Below, one piece after another: positions 7,906 through 16,331 of a stretch of 64,000 nt of DNA. The notes beneath the pieces were generated by a model that had not been told where the DNA came from, searched no databases, and saw nothing but the letters and a program-made list of their open reading frames with translations. Source of the DNA: Chryseobacterium indologenes (GTDB lineage: Bacteria; Bacteroidota; Bacteroidia; Flavobacteriales; Weeksellaceae); NCBI RefSeq assembly GCF_001295265.1, contig NZ_LJOD01000005.1, positions 220,412-284,411 of the forward strand. Reading direction: 5' to 3'. Position 1 is the stretch's first letter. Every line of letters begins with the position of its first letter. Made by a program: the position numbers and the translations under genes.

Positions 7906-8658
7906 TTATAATTCAACAGCAAATTGGTCTCTGTCATTCAGAAACTGGAAGTGCTTCCTGAAACTTTTTAATTCCTCCATATTCAGTTCTGCCGTAATGA
8001 TATTTGCGTTCTTTTCTGAAATTTCTTTTCCGTCTGCAAAAAAACAATGTGAGCTTTCCTGATAGAAAAGGCTGTTTCCATCGGTTCCTATTCTGTTAAG
8101 ACCAAAAACAAAGGCCAGGTTTTCAATCGCTCTGGCTTTCAGAAGATGTTCCCAGGCTCCTACTCTTTTTTCAGGCCAGTTTGCCACATACAGAACCGCA
8201 TCATAATCGTCATTATTTCTGGCAAATACAGGAAACCGCAGATCATAACACACCTGCAGCAGTATTCTGAATCCTTTATAATTAACGATCACCCTTTTAT
8301 TTCCGGGAGTATACACTTTATCTTCTCCAGAAAAAGAGAACAAATGCCTTTTATCATAAAAAACGGTTTCAGCATCAGGCTGTACGAAATACATCCTGTT
8401 GTAAAACTTCCCGTTTTCCTCTACCGGAGCACTTCCGCAAAAGGCTGCATTTTTTTCACGGGAAATCTTTTTCAGGAATTCCAGAGATTCTTCATTTTTA
8501 TCTGAAACTTCTGCGGCATCCATACAAAAACCTGTAGAAAACATCTCGGGTAATAAAAACAGATCTGCATGATGATCTCTGAATTGTTCTTCAATCAGCT
8601 GAAAGTTTTTATCTTTATTTTTCCAGACAATATCTAAATTAAGTCCTGCAATTTTCAT
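7906..8658 (-). CDS. Nitrilase-family omega-amidase (YafV/Nit2-like)
   Basis: A 250-residue carbon-nitrogen hydrolase with the Glu-Lys-Cys triad: E38 in LLPEMFSTGF, K103 in YDKRHLFSF and C137 in LLQVCYDLRFP. The PEMFSTGF block and short length fit the YafV/omega-amidase branch, which hydrolyses 2-oxoglutaramate or 2-oxosuccinamate made by glutamine or methionine-cycle transaminases. It is cytosolic. It is monocistronic, converging on the sulfur operon. Confidence 0.88.
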   Translation of the reverse strand: MKIAGLNLDIVWKNKDKNFQLIEEQFRDHHADLFLLPEMFSTGFCMDAAEVSDKNEESLEFLKKISREKNAAFCGSAPVEENGKFYNRMYFVQPDAETVFYDKRHLFSFSGEDKVYTPGNKRVIVNYKGFRILLQVCYDLRFPVFARNNDDYDAVLYVANWPEKRVGAWEHLLKARAIENLAFVFGLNRIGTDGNSLFYQESSHCFFADGKEISEKNANIITAELNMEELKSFRKHFQFLNDRDQFAVEL

Positions 8659-8765
8659 AAACTTTGTTAAAAAACTTCAATAAAAATACGATTTTCCATT
8701 GATTTCGGTTCTATTTTTGATGCGGATATTTTTATTCATCACATTCAATTAAAAATGTAAAATTT

Positions 8766-9203
8766 ATGAAGAAATTGTTTTTTGTGTTTATGATTGCTTT
8801 TTTCGGAACAGCCAATGCTCAGGCCTGGACGGGAAAAGGTGACCAGAAGATTCAGCTGGGGCTTAATGCCTGGGGATACGGAACAGGGGTTACGGGAACT
8901 TATGACTACGGACTGAACAAACTTTTATCCATTGGAGCAGGACTTAACGCTTATTTCGGCGATTATAAGGACAACGATAAGGATAATCGTGTTTTTGTTT
9001 TCGGAAGGCTTAATTTTCACCTTCAGGAAGCACTTGGCCTTCCTTCAAAATGGGATATCTATCCGGGGGTTGATCTTGGCGTTTTAGGAAAAGATTTCGG
9101 GATCGGAGCACATATCGGAGCCCGATACTACTTCACGGAAAAAGTGGGTGTTTTTGCCGAAGTGGGCAACAATGGCAGCCTGGGAGTTTCTTTCAATCTG
9201 TAA
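8766..9203 (+). CDS. Small outer-membrane beta-barrel protein (DUF6646-like)
   Basis: This 145-residue protein starts with a signal peptide ending NAQA and continues with alternating amphipathic strands rich in Gly and aromatics (LGLNAWGYGTGVTGTYDYGL, IGAHIGARYYF), ending in the terminal aromatic/hydrophobic strand SLGVSFNL. This is the plan of a small 8-strand barrel. It resembles the flavobacterial DUF6646 family. The function is unknown. A terminator follows. Confidence 0.75.
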   Translation: MKKLFFVFMIAFFGTANAQAWTGKGDQKIQLGLNAWGYGTGVTGTYDYGLNKLLSIGAGLNAYFGDYKDNDKDNRVFVFGRLNFHLQEALGLPSKWDIYPGVDLGVLGKDFGIGAHIGARYYFTEKVGVFAEVGNNGSLGVSFNL

Positions 9204-9223
9204 TCATCCTACCATATATGACA

Positions 9224-9250
9224 AAGCTTCTCATTTTGAGGAGCTTTTTT
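9224..9250 (+). terminator. Terminator of the DUF6646-like gene
   Basis: The arms AAGCTTCTC and GAGGAGCTT (one G-T pair) with an ATTTT loop are followed by a T run. Confidence 0.75.
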
Positions 9251-9252
9251 AT

Positions 9253-9282
9253 TTGGCATAGTTTTGATAATTGTTACCTTTG
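9253..9282 (+). promoter_or_regulatory. Promoter of rseP
   Basis: A TTG at 9253-9255, a 19-base spacer and TACCTTTG at 9275-9282 match the Bacteroidota promoter plan. It is 24 bases before the rseP ATG. Confidence 0.7.
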
Positions 9283-9306
9283 CAAATTAAAATCTAAAAT
9301 TTATTA

Positions 9307-10788
9307 ATGGAATTAGCAATCAAGATTTTCCAGTTCATACTAAGTATTTCTATTTTAGTAGTTCTTCATGAGCTTGGACATTTTTTACCAGCGAAATGGT
9401 TCAAAACCAGAGCAGAGAAATTTTTCCTGTTTTTTGATCCCTGGTTTTCAATTTTCTCAATGAAGAAGATCAATGGAAAATGGCAGTATAAATTTATATC
9501 CAAAAACCTTCCTGATACAGAAATAATTGAAGTAAACGGAGAGAAAAAGGAGGTTCCTATTGATATATCCAAACTCCCGGACAGCGACTGGAGAAAACAT
9601 CCTGAACAGACCAAATACGGTATAGGATGGCTTCCTTTCGGCGGATACGTGAAGATTGCAGGTATGATTGATGAGAGCATGGACAAAGAGCAGATGAAAA
9701 AGCCTGCACAGCCCTGGGAATTCAGATCCAAACCGGCCTGGCAGCGTCTGATCATTATGCTTGGCGGAGTTACCGTGAACTTTTTCCTGGCATGGATCAT
9801 ATTCGGATGTCTTTCTTATTTCAACGGGGAAACGTCTTTTGACACGTCTAAAGTGGATGCTCCTATGCATTACACGGAAATCGCCAAAGCAATGGGCTTT
9901 AAAGATGGTGATAAGATCCTAAAGGTAGACGGAAAAGTTCAGAACAACCTTGACAAATTATCTCTTGATATTTTATTAAGTGATGAGATCACAGTATTAA
10001 GAGATGGGAAAGAACTTACTTTCAATACGAATGATGACGGGAAAGCTATGGCGTTCAAAGATGAAAACCCAAGAGCCTTCCTTACGCCCAGATTTGCAGC
10101 AGTAGTTGATACTATTGTCAATCCTAAAACAGCAGCAGCCGGTTTAAAAGTTGGTGACCAGGTAACCTCAGTAAACGGACAAAAAATTGCTTATTATGAT
10201 GAGTTCCGCACTGCTGTGAGTAAAAATCCGGGGAAAACAATTAATGTAGAGGTATTGAGGAACGGAGCACAGGTTCCGCTAAGTCTTGAGGTTTCAAAAG
10301 AGGGAACTTTAGGAATTTCTTCTTACAAGCAAATGAATAAGTATGCAAAAACTGAAAACTTTACTTTTGCACAGGCTATCGGAAGAGGCTACACAAGAAG
10401 TATCGAGAGTTTAACATACCAGGTTAAGCAGTTTAAACTTATTTTCAATAAAAAGGTTCAGGGCTATAAGAAAGTGGGCGGACCTCTTGCTATTATCAAG
10501 AATATGCCGGTAGAGAAATCTAAAGAAGGAAATGTATCCATCAACTGGACGATGTTCTGGGGCTTCACAGCGATGTTCTCTGTATGGCTTGCCTTCCTTA
10601 ACCTAATCCCGATTCCAGGGCTTGATGGAGGACACGTACTGTTTACATTATGGGAAGTGATTACCGGAAAACCGGTTCCACAAAAGATACTGGAAAACGC
10701 TCAGATGGTTGGAGTTATCTTCCTGCTTGGATTGATGATACTGATCTTCGGAAGCGATATTTTCAAATGGCTTACCGGAAGTTTATAA
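9307..10788 (+). CDS. rseP: RIP metalloprotease (site-2 protease) RseP
   Basis: A 493-residue inner-membrane zinc protease. HELGH (H21, E22, H25) lies in the first membrane helix, and the third zinc ligand D440 is in LNLIPIPGLDGGHVLF near the C-terminus. The GxxxN-type loop is LGGVTVNFFLAW. Two PDZ-like segments follow (FKDGDKILKVDGK and LKVGDQVTSVNGQ). In other bacteria it cleaves anti-sigma factors within the membrane after a first periplasmic cut; no anti-sigma gene is adjacent here. It is longer than E. coli RseP (450) because of an insert of about 60 residues before the GGYVKIAG motif. Confidence 0.94.
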   Translation: MELAIKIFQFILSISILVVLHELGHFLPAKWFKTRAEKFFLFFDPWFSIFSMKKINGKWQYKFISKNLPDTEIIEVNGEKKEVPIDISKLPDSDWRKHPEQTKYGIGWLPFGGYVKIAGMIDESMDKEQMKKPAQPWEFRSKPAWQRLIIMLGGVTVNFFLAWIIFGCLSYFNGETSFDTSKVDAPMHYTEIAKAMGFKDGDKILKVDGKVQNNLDKLSLDILLSDEITVLRDGKELTFNTNDDGKAMAFKDENPRAFLTPRFAAVVDTIVNPKTAAAGLKVGDQVTSVNGQKIAYYDEFRTAVSKNPGKTINVEVLRNGAQVPLSLEVSKEGTLGISSYKQMNKYAKTENFTFAQAIGRGYTRSIESLTYQVKQFKLIFNKKVQGYKKVGGPLAIIKNMPVEKSKEGNVSINWTMFWGFTAMFSVWLAFLNLIPIPGLDGGHVLFTLWEVITGKPVPQKILENAQMVGVIFLLGLMILIFGSDIFKWLTGSL

Positions 10789-10838
10789 GATTTTTCAATT
10801 TTTTTCAGAAAATATTTGTAGGGTATAAATATTCGTCC

Positions 10839-10846
10839 TATATTTG
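10839..10846 (+). promoter_or_regulatory. -7 promoter element of the first tRNA-Asn
   Basis: TATATTTG is a perfect consensus; a TTG at 10816-10818 lies 20 bases upstream. The following 27 bases are nearly identical to those in front of the second tRNA copy. Confidence 0.75.
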
Positions 10847-10868
10847 CACCACTTAAAACAAAGGACAT

Positions 10869-10942
10869 TCCTCCTTAGCTCAGTTGGTTAGAGCATCTGA
10901 CTGTTAATCAGAGGGTCGCTGGTTCGAGCCCAGCAGGAGGAG
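10869..10942 (+). tRNA. tRNA-Asn (GTT), copy 1
   Basis: A 74-base cloverleaf: acceptor TCCTCCT/AGGAGGA with discriminator G, D arm with AGCTCAGTTGGTTAGAGC, anticodon loop CTGTTAATC with anticodon GTT, and T loop GGTTCGAGCCC. CCA is not encoded. The sequence is identical to the copy at 11302. Confidence 0.97.
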
Positions 10943-10946
10943 CAGA

Positions 10947-10976
10947 AAGACTTACAGAAATGTAGGTCTTTTTTTT
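10947..10976 (+). terminator. Terminator after tRNA-Asn copy 1
   Basis: The arms AAGACTTACA and TGTAGGTCTT around a GAAA loop are followed by an uninterrupted T run. Confidence 0.85.
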
Positions 10977-11270
10977 GTTTATAATCTTTGATAAATTAAA
11001 CGGATCGGGCCAAAAGATAAGATAAAACATATGGTTAAATGGCCTAATGAGGAATTATTTTCCCACAAAGGAATTTGCGCTTACAATACTTCACCTAAAT
11101 AAGCAAAAACGGCTTCATCACCGACAAAGTGATTCAATTTGTACGCATACTCTAAATGCCCTCAAAAAAAATTTAAGGTTTCCACAATTTTATTTTCCTG
11201 AAAAATAAACGGATAGCCAATTTCGTTTAATATTAGGAAATAAAAATTTGCTTGGTACTGATATTCCTAT
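10977..11270. other. Spacer between the tandem tRNA-Asn genes, possible gene remnant
   Basis: No intact gene is present. On the - strand a short open stretch around 11100-11160 reads HLEYAYKLNHFVGDEAVFAYLGEVL before a stop and is preceded by a frame-breaking stop after VETLNFF, which looks like the 3' end of a decayed gene that I cannot name. Confidence 0.35.
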
Positions 11271-11278
11271 TATATTTG
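11271..11278 (+). promoter_or_regulatory. -7 promoter element of the second tRNA-Asn
   Basis: TATATTTG with a TTG at 11248-11250 keeps the same 20-base spacing as copy 1. Confidence 0.75.
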
Positions 11279-11301
11279 CACCACTTAAAACAAAGGAAAA
11301 T

Positions 11302-11375
11302 TCCTCCTTAGCTCAGTTGGTTAGAGCATCTGACTGTTAATCAGAGGGTCGCTGGTTCGAGCCCAGCAGGAGGAG
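11302..11375 (+). tRNA. tRNA-Asn (GTT), copy 2
   Basis: This copy is identical to the tRNA at 10869-10942 over 74 bases, with anticodon GTT. Promoter and terminator are duplicated with it, so the repeat unit is a whole transcription unit, 433 bases apart. Confidence 0.97.
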
Positions 11376-11379
11376 CTAA

Positions 11380-11408
11380 AAGACTTACAGAAATGTAGGT
11401 CTTTTTTT
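11380..11408 (+). terminator. Terminator after tRNA-Asn copy 2
   Basis: It has the same hairpin as after copy 1: AAGACTTACA, GAAA loop, TGTAGGTCTT, T run. Confidence 0.85.
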
Positions 11409-11675
11409 GTTTATAGCCTTTGATAGCTTATAGACAATATCACCAATAACGAAACAATGATAGTATTGAAGACGTTCATAGGATTCAAAACCATAACCGA
11501 TTTTCATTGCTTTAATTTGGTGATTCAGAGCCATAACATATATTGATGAAGATTTCGTTATCTGAAGTCCTAGGAAACTGAATTGAGAAGAGCCGTGATG
11601 GATGCCACAAATAAATCGCATGAGCTACGAAAAAACATTTGAAAGTTTCCACATCTAAATTATAGTCAGTAAAAA
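11409..11675. other. Gene-free AT-rich spacer with possible remnant
   Basis: This stretch lies between tRNA-Asn copy 2 and the Asp-box gene. Short open frames on the - strand (about 75 residues) do not look like complete proteins. One begins near VETFKCFF, reminiscent of VETLNFF in the preceding tRNA spacer. I see no functional gene. Confidence 0.35.
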
Positions 11676-11704
11676 GAATAAAAAGACCTACGTTTCTGTA
11701 GATC
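11676..11704 (-). terminator. Terminator of the methyltransferase/Asp-box operon
   Basis: On the - strand GATCTAC and GTAGGTC flank AGAAAC and are followed by five T. It resembles the tRNA-Asn terminators in inverted orientation. Confidence 0.55.
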
Positions 11705-11730
11705 CAATTTAAAATACACCTACACAATTT

Positions 11731-12939
11731 TTAATGAGAGATAATATAGGTCTTAAATTCATTAGTCACTAGGTCTTCCAATAAAATATAAAAATGATTT
11801 TCAATCGAATTACTAATCATACTTATTTTAATTTTAGATCCATCATATTCTAAAAATTTATGCCACGATTTGCCCAAATCCTCTGAATACATAAGTAAAC
11901 TTCTATTAGAACTCAAGTGATTATATAAGCTAGCCCAAATGGTCTCATTTTCCAAATAAAGCATCCGAAATATTGCAGATCGCCGATATGGATCAGGAAT
12001 TACTACAGAATTGAAGGTCTTAAAATCTTTTGTAGATACAATAAAGTTTGTTCCTTGATAATAATCGGTTCCCAACACTATATTTTCTTTTGTCTCAACT
12101 AGACTGGTATAACCTCCTTTCTGAATATGAAATTTATTCAGTCTAAACCATCCTGATTTTTCATTTATACTTTGTGATGAATAATTACTTGATTTATTTA
12201 TCCAAATACTTTTTTTGTCATCCCCTTCAGTAAGGACCAGACATCTTAATTGATTGATCCATTTAAGTATATGAATATGTTTATTGATATATTTTTTTAA
12301 AAAATCAAATTTATTCCACGTATCCCCCTCATTGTATGACACATATACATTTCCTACAAAAACCCACTTTCCATCTTTTTCAATATTGGCATATTCTCCA
12401 ATTAATAATTCATTATTTTCTGTTTCGGTTATCGTTTCAAATAAAAATTTACTTTCAACTGAGGAAAAATCCAAAACTTTTTCAAATGTTAAGCCTAGAT
12501 CTTTGGATCTAAATACCATACCTTCACTACAAACAAAAATATTTTTTCGACTATCCATGAAAATGCTATCGATAACACTTCCGAAATCAAAGCCTTCATC
12601 AATATTTCCATAACTATCTTGAAAAAAGAGTTTTGTTGGAGAACTTACTCTAGAGCCTAATATTCTATAATGATCAACTATTACAAGATTAAAATCTATT
12701 AGGTTTTTTTGGAGTTTTACATGTGAAATAGCATCAAAATCATTAACCCCTCCATGAACTATTAAATCAGAAACAGTATTATTAAATTTTATTTGATTAA
12801 TATTTTTTTTAAAAAAACGCCAAGAAAATTCCCATATTAAAAACGACAAAAACTCCTCCGCTTTATTAGCCCTTATTACTTTATACATAAAGGGAACAAA
12901 GTTTATTACATTTATTTCTGAATACTTTTTTGTTATCAT
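11731..12939 (-). CDS. Asp-box (BNR repeat) beta-propeller-like protein
   Basis: This 402-residue protein is unrecognised at family level but carries repeated Asp-box motifs (S-x-D/N-x-G-x-T/S-W/F): SKDLGLTF near residue 150, SYNEGDTW near 210 and SEDLGKSW near 360, as in sialidase and photosynthesis-stability propellers. There is no signal peptide; the N-terminus (MITKKYSEINVINFVPFMYKVIR) has a weakly hydrophobic patch. The ATG overlaps the stop of the upstream methyltransferase by 4 bases (ATGA), so translation is coupled. Base composition is much more AT-rich than that of the neighbours, a sign of transfer. A role in surface glycan synthesis or recognition is possible, but unproven. Confidence 0.65.
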   Translation of the reverse strand: MITKKYSEINVINFVPFMYKVIRANKAEEFLSFLIWEFSWRFFKKNINQIKFNNTVSDLIVHGGVNDFDAISHVKLQKNLIDFNLVIVDHYRILGSRVSSPTKLFFQDSYGNIDEGFDFGSVIDSIFMDSRKNIFVCSEGMVFRSKDLGLTFEKVLDFSSVESKFLFETITETENNELLIGEYANIEKDGKWVFVGNVYVSYNEGDTWNKFDFLKKYINKHIHILKWINQLRCLVLTEGDDKKSIWINKSSNYSSQSINEKSGWFRLNKFHIQKGGYTSLVETKENIVLGTDYYQGTNFIVSTKDFKTFNSVVIPDPYRRSAIFRMLYLENETIWASLYNHLSSNRSLLMYSEDLGKSWHKFLEYDGSKIKISMISNSIENHFYILLEDLVTNEFKTYIISH

Positions 12940-13634
12940 TTTTTACCAATAATTAGAGCCAGCCAGGAAATATGTTTTGTATAGGTAAGACTCATCAAAA
13001 TCTTATCCAGCCTTTTTAAGAAGGATTTCAGAAATTTGAATCTGGATATATAAAGTAGAGGACCAAGAACATGATAAGTTTTGACCGTAACAGGAGTAAA
13101 GAATCTTTCCATTCTCTGAATCTCCTTCAACGTCAAATGATTCCACGGATAGGACTGATAATCAAACTTCTTAAACTTCAAATAAATCCTTCCAACTCTT
13201 GTAATAGGATTATTTTTTAGATTCTCAAGGAAAATGACACAGCCGCCTTTTTTCAAAACCCGTAGACATTCCTGAAAAAAAACATCATGACTGATATATT
13301 GAAGTACACTATTAGAAAAAATCACATCAAATGAATCATCAGGAAAAGGGAGGGAATCCGTATAATTATAATTCAAGAAATTAATATTTGGATATTTTAC
13401 CTTTGCTTCATTTATTCTCTCAATATCAGAATCCATACCGGTAACCTTAAATCCTGTTTGAAAGAAAACATCTGATAATTCACCAAATCCACATCCAAAA
13501 TCCAGGACATTTTGATAATCACCCTTGTTTCTATCCAAAAAATTGGAAATTTCATTGACAAAAGGAGTCATGTAATAAAGCTTGTATTCATCATCAATAC
13601 GTTCGTAAAATTTCTCTTTAAATGAAGTCTCCAT
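12936..13634 (-). CDS. Class I SAM-dependent methyltransferase
   Basis: This is a 232-residue methyltransferase of the type-11 group: motif I is VLDFGCGFGELSDVF, the acidic end of strand 2 is GMDSD, the motif II/III region is LPFPDDSFDVIFSNSVLQY, and LRVLKKGGCVIFLENL follows. I start it at 13634 (METSFKEKF) because a consensus -7 box occupies 13653-13660; the longer frame from 13673 would begin upstream of the transcript. It heads a two-gene operon with the Asp-box protein. Such enzymes often modify sugars or lipids in surface polysaccharide clusters, but the substrate cannot be told from sequence. Confidence 0.85.
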   Translation of the reverse strand: METSFKEKFYERIDDEYKLYYMTPFVNEISNFLDRNKGDYQNVLDFGCGFGELSDVFFQTGFKVTGMDSDIERINEAKVKYPNINFLNYNYTDSLPFPDDSFDVIFSNSVLQYISHDVFFQECLRVLKKGGCVIFLENLKNNPITRVGRIYLKFKKFDYQSYPWNHLTLKEIQRMERFFTPVTVKTYHVLGPLLYISRFKFLKSFLKRLDKILMSLTYTKHISWLALIIGKK

Positions 13635-13652
13635 AAATAAGACAGTTTGAGT

Positions 13653-13660
13653 CAAATATA
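13653..13660 (-). promoter_or_regulatory. -7 element of the methyltransferase operon
   Basis: TATATTTG on the - strand matches the consensus perfectly and fixes the downstream start codon at 13634. Confidence 0.7.
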
Positions 13661-13941
13661 AAAAAAACAACATACTCCATTAACAAAATACATCATACCA
13701 CCTTCTCACGAATAGGTATTTTGAGAAAAAGCATTTTCAAAATAGAAATGGGTCTCCATTATTTCACCTTAATTGCATGATTAGCACTATACAATCTGAA
13801 ATTTAACAACATAGATAGGACAATTCTCTATTTTATCAGTTTTATATTCTGATAAAAGATTACATCAGTAAACCCAAAGAATAATTTTCACAATGACCAT
13901 CTATTTTCAGTAATTTCACAGTCAATTATTTAAACCTACAA
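13661..13941. other. Divergent intergenic region
   Basis: This AT-rich region lies between the methyltransferase operon (-) and a secreted unknown (+). No ORF or structured RNA is seen. Confidence 0.35.
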
Positions 13942-14703
13942 ATGAAATTCAGACTTTTAGTATTAGTCCTGCTAATGTATAGTTTCATTCACGCACAGGG
14001 CGAAGAACTTGATGCTTCTAAAAAAGCAAATGTCAACAACATCATCTCTTTATTTAAAAGGAACAATGTAAATGACATTTCAAATATGATCAATTACCCC
14101 TTGCGGAGGGAATATCCTATTCCTGACATTAAAAACAAAAAGGAATTTAAGCAAAGGTTCAGTGAAATTTTTGATAAAGTTCTTATTAACCAGATTGCCC
14201 GTTCAAAAACCAGCCAATGGTCGGAAGTCGGTTGGAGAGGTATTATGCTGGACAACGGATTGGTATGGATAGACAGCTATGCGGGAAAGATAGCGGCTGT
14301 CAACTACGAAAGTCCTTTTGAAAAAAACTTAAGAGAAAAGCTTATTCAAAAGGAGAAAGAAAGTGTACATATTTCCCTGAAAAAGTTTAAAATCCCGGTA
14401 TACAAAATAAAGACGAAACAATACCTCATCAGGATTGACAAAGTTTCTGACGATAAATACAGATACGCTTCCTGGAAAGCAGGCAACAAAGAAAATACCC
14501 GCCCGGACCTTATCCTGAATAACGGTGAGCTTGATTTTCAGGGAAGCGGAGGCAATCATGTGATCATTTTTACCAGCGGAAATTATACTTATAAAGTTTA
14601 CAGAAATATTATCGCTGAAGAAAACGGTGCAGATGCTAATCTAGAAGTAGAAAAAGACGGCCAGACCATTTTAAGACAAAACGGGACATTAACTACTGAT
14701 TAA
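13942..14703 (+). CDS. Secreted protein of unknown function
   Basis: The 253 residues begin with a typical signal peptide (hydrophobic core LLVLVLLMYSF, end IHAQ). The mature part opens with an alpha/beta segment like the nuclear-transport-factor-2 or DUF4440-type fold seen in many Bacteroidota periplasmic proteins (NNIISLFKRNNVNDISNMINYPLRR, later WRGIMLDNGLVWID), followed by a C-terminal beta-rich region with an N-x-(V/I)-x-F-x-S-G-N-Y-T-Y-K-V-Y strand pair. No catalytic motif is evident. It precedes a serine hydrolase gene by 101 bases and may be cotranscribed. I do not recognise a function. Confidence 0.65.
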   Translation: MKFRLLVLVLLMYSFIHAQGEELDASKKANVNNIISLFKRNNVNDISNMINYPLRREYPIPDIKNKKEFKQRFSEIFDKVLINQIARSKTSQWSEVGWRGIMLDNGLVWIDSYAGKIAAVNYESPFEKNLREKLIQKEKESVHISLKKFKIPVYKIKTKQYLIRIDKVSDDKYRYASWKAGNKENTRPDLILNNGELDFQGSGGNHVIIFTSGNYTYKVYRNIIAEENGADANLEVEKDGQTILRQNGTLTTD

Positions 14704-14804
14704 AAACATCCACAGACATTTCTTTTTTTGAACAGTTACCTTTATATCCATTTAATAAAATAAAAGCAGAAATTGTCTTAACAGAATAAAACTAGACTTA
14801 ATAA

Positions 14805-16244
14805 ATGAAATTATCTTTTCTGACCACGCTATTTTTGCTCTTTCCTTTTCTGGGATATTCTCAAAAAGCAGAGCTTTCGAAATCAATCGACCATTATATA
14901 AAAGATGTGATGAAAAATAGTGATATACCCGGACTGGCTGTCGGGATAATCAAAAACAATCAGGTTATTTATCAGAAGTATTACGGTACAGAAACACTGG
15001 AAAGCCCTAAAAAAGTTAATCCCAGTTCAATATTCCGGGTTTATTCTACGACGAAACTGATGGCCAATGTTGGTGTTTTTCAACTTATTGAGCAGGGAAA
15101 GATCGCTTTGGAAGATCCTATTTCAAAATATTTTGATAATCTGCCGGAAGCATGGAAAGAAGTTAAAATAAAACATCTTCTGACCCACTCTTCAGGAATT
15201 CCCGACATAATCTATTTCAATGATATTTCTGTTGATGCATCCAACATGGAGTCACTGGCACGGCTGTTCAATGAAAGAATGGATTTTAAAACAGGTAATG
15301 AATACAGATACAATCAAACCAATTACCTTCTGCTTACCATGATTATTGAAAAAGTAACAGGGCAGCATTTTGAAGACTTTATTATCAACAATCAGTTTCC
15401 GGAATCCCGAAAAGAAGTTGTATTCTCATCCAATTCTCTTGAAAATATCCCCAACAGGATTGTAAAATATGACTATAATGCGCAGTGGGACCGATATGAG
15501 AAATCAAAACACGTCAGCGGTGTAAGATCTCATTCCGGGAACGGTCTGGCCATTACTCTTCCTTCTTTTTTAAAATGGAGCATTGAGTTCAATAAAAATA
15601 AATTTCTGAAGGAACAAACCAAGGAAATGATGTGGCAGCCTTTTATTTATGAAAACAGTACATACCCTTTTTCCTACGGTTGGGAAATCAACAAAATGAA
15701 TGGGATTTCATCCTATGGATTTTCCGGAGGCAATGTAAGCGTTTACAAAATTTGTCCGGACCGCGATTTATCCATTATCATTATGTACAACGGATACAAA
15801 GGGTTCCCGGTTCAGTATCATATGGCCAATCATATTGCCCAGATCGTAGACAACCGCCTGAAAGACTCCTATTCGCTGGCCGAAGAATCCATCATTTCCG
15901 AATTCATGAAAAAAGGAAATCCTGATGCAGAAAAAAAATATCGCAGTATTAAGACCAAGAATCCGACATGGGATTTTGAAAATACAATAAATACCATTGG
16001 CTACGTCCTGCTTGGCCTTTCAAGAGCTGATGAAGCTGTCAAAGTTTTTGAAATGAATGTCAAAGAACACCCAAAATCAGGAATGGTTTTTGACAGCTTA
16101 GGTGAAGGGTATCTTGCTGTTAAAAACTACAAGCTTGCTTTAGCAAACTATACAAAATCTCTTGAACTGGATCCTCAAAACAATAATGCTGAGAACAAGA
16201 TCAAAGAGATCAGACAAGCCATGGAAGCGGCAGATAAAAAATAA
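14805..16244 (+). CDS. Serine beta-lactamase-like hydrolase with C-terminal TPR repeats
   Basis: A 479-residue exported protein (signal peptide ending GYSQ). Residues 25-350 are a class C beta-lactamase/DD-peptidase fold: the nucleophile motif is S-T-T-K in VYSTTKLMAN, the second motif reads YNQTNY in place of the common YSN, and LLTHSSGIPD is the usual family block. The third motif region is SYGFSGGNVSVY. Residues 380-475 hold two TPR-type helical hairpins (AVKVFEMNVKEHPKSGMVFDSLGEGY and YKLALANYTKSLELDPQN). Family members cleave peptides, esters or D-amino-acid substrates; antibiotic hydrolysis should not be assumed. Confidence 0.87.
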   Translation: MKLSFLTTLFLLFPFLGYSQKAELSKSIDHYIKDVMKNSDIPGLAVGIIKNNQVIYQKYYGTETLESPKKVNPSSIFRVYSTTKLMANVGVFQLIEQGKIALEDPISKYFDNLPEAWKEVKIKHLLTHSSGIPDIIYFNDISVDASNMESLARLFNERMDFKTGNEYRYNQTNYLLLTMIIEKVTGQHFEDFIINNQFPESRKEVVFSSNSLENIPNRIVKYDYNAQWDRYEKSKHVSGVRSHSGNGLAITLPSFLKWSIEFNKNKFLKEQTKEMMWQPFIYENSTYPFSYGWEINKMNGISSYGFSGGNVSVYKICPDRDLSIIIMYNGYKGFPVQYHMANHIAQIVDNRLKDSYSLAEESIISEFMKKGNPDAEKKYRSIKTKNPTWDFENTINTIGYVLLGLSRADEAVKVFEMNVKEHPKSGMVFDSLGEGYLAVKNYKLALANYTKSLELDPQNNNAENKIKEIRQAMEAADKK

Positions 16245-16272
16245 TTGATATGGAGCAAACTGTTTCATAAGA

Positions 16273-16302
16273 AAGACTTACACAGATGCGTAAGTCTTTT
16301 TT
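16273..16302 (+). terminator. Terminator of the serine hydrolase gene
   Basis: The arms AAGACTTAC and GTAAGTCTT are followed by a T run. The arm sequence resembles the tRNA-Asn terminators. Confidence 0.8.
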
Positions 16303-16331
16303 TATTATTCTGTTAATCCAGGAAACATTGA

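Noticed and set aside
14805..16244. Serine hydrolase as an antibiotic-resistance beta-lactamase
   Set aside because: Only the SxxK motif is typical; the second motif is altered and the TPR tail is that of the general class C-like hydrolase family.
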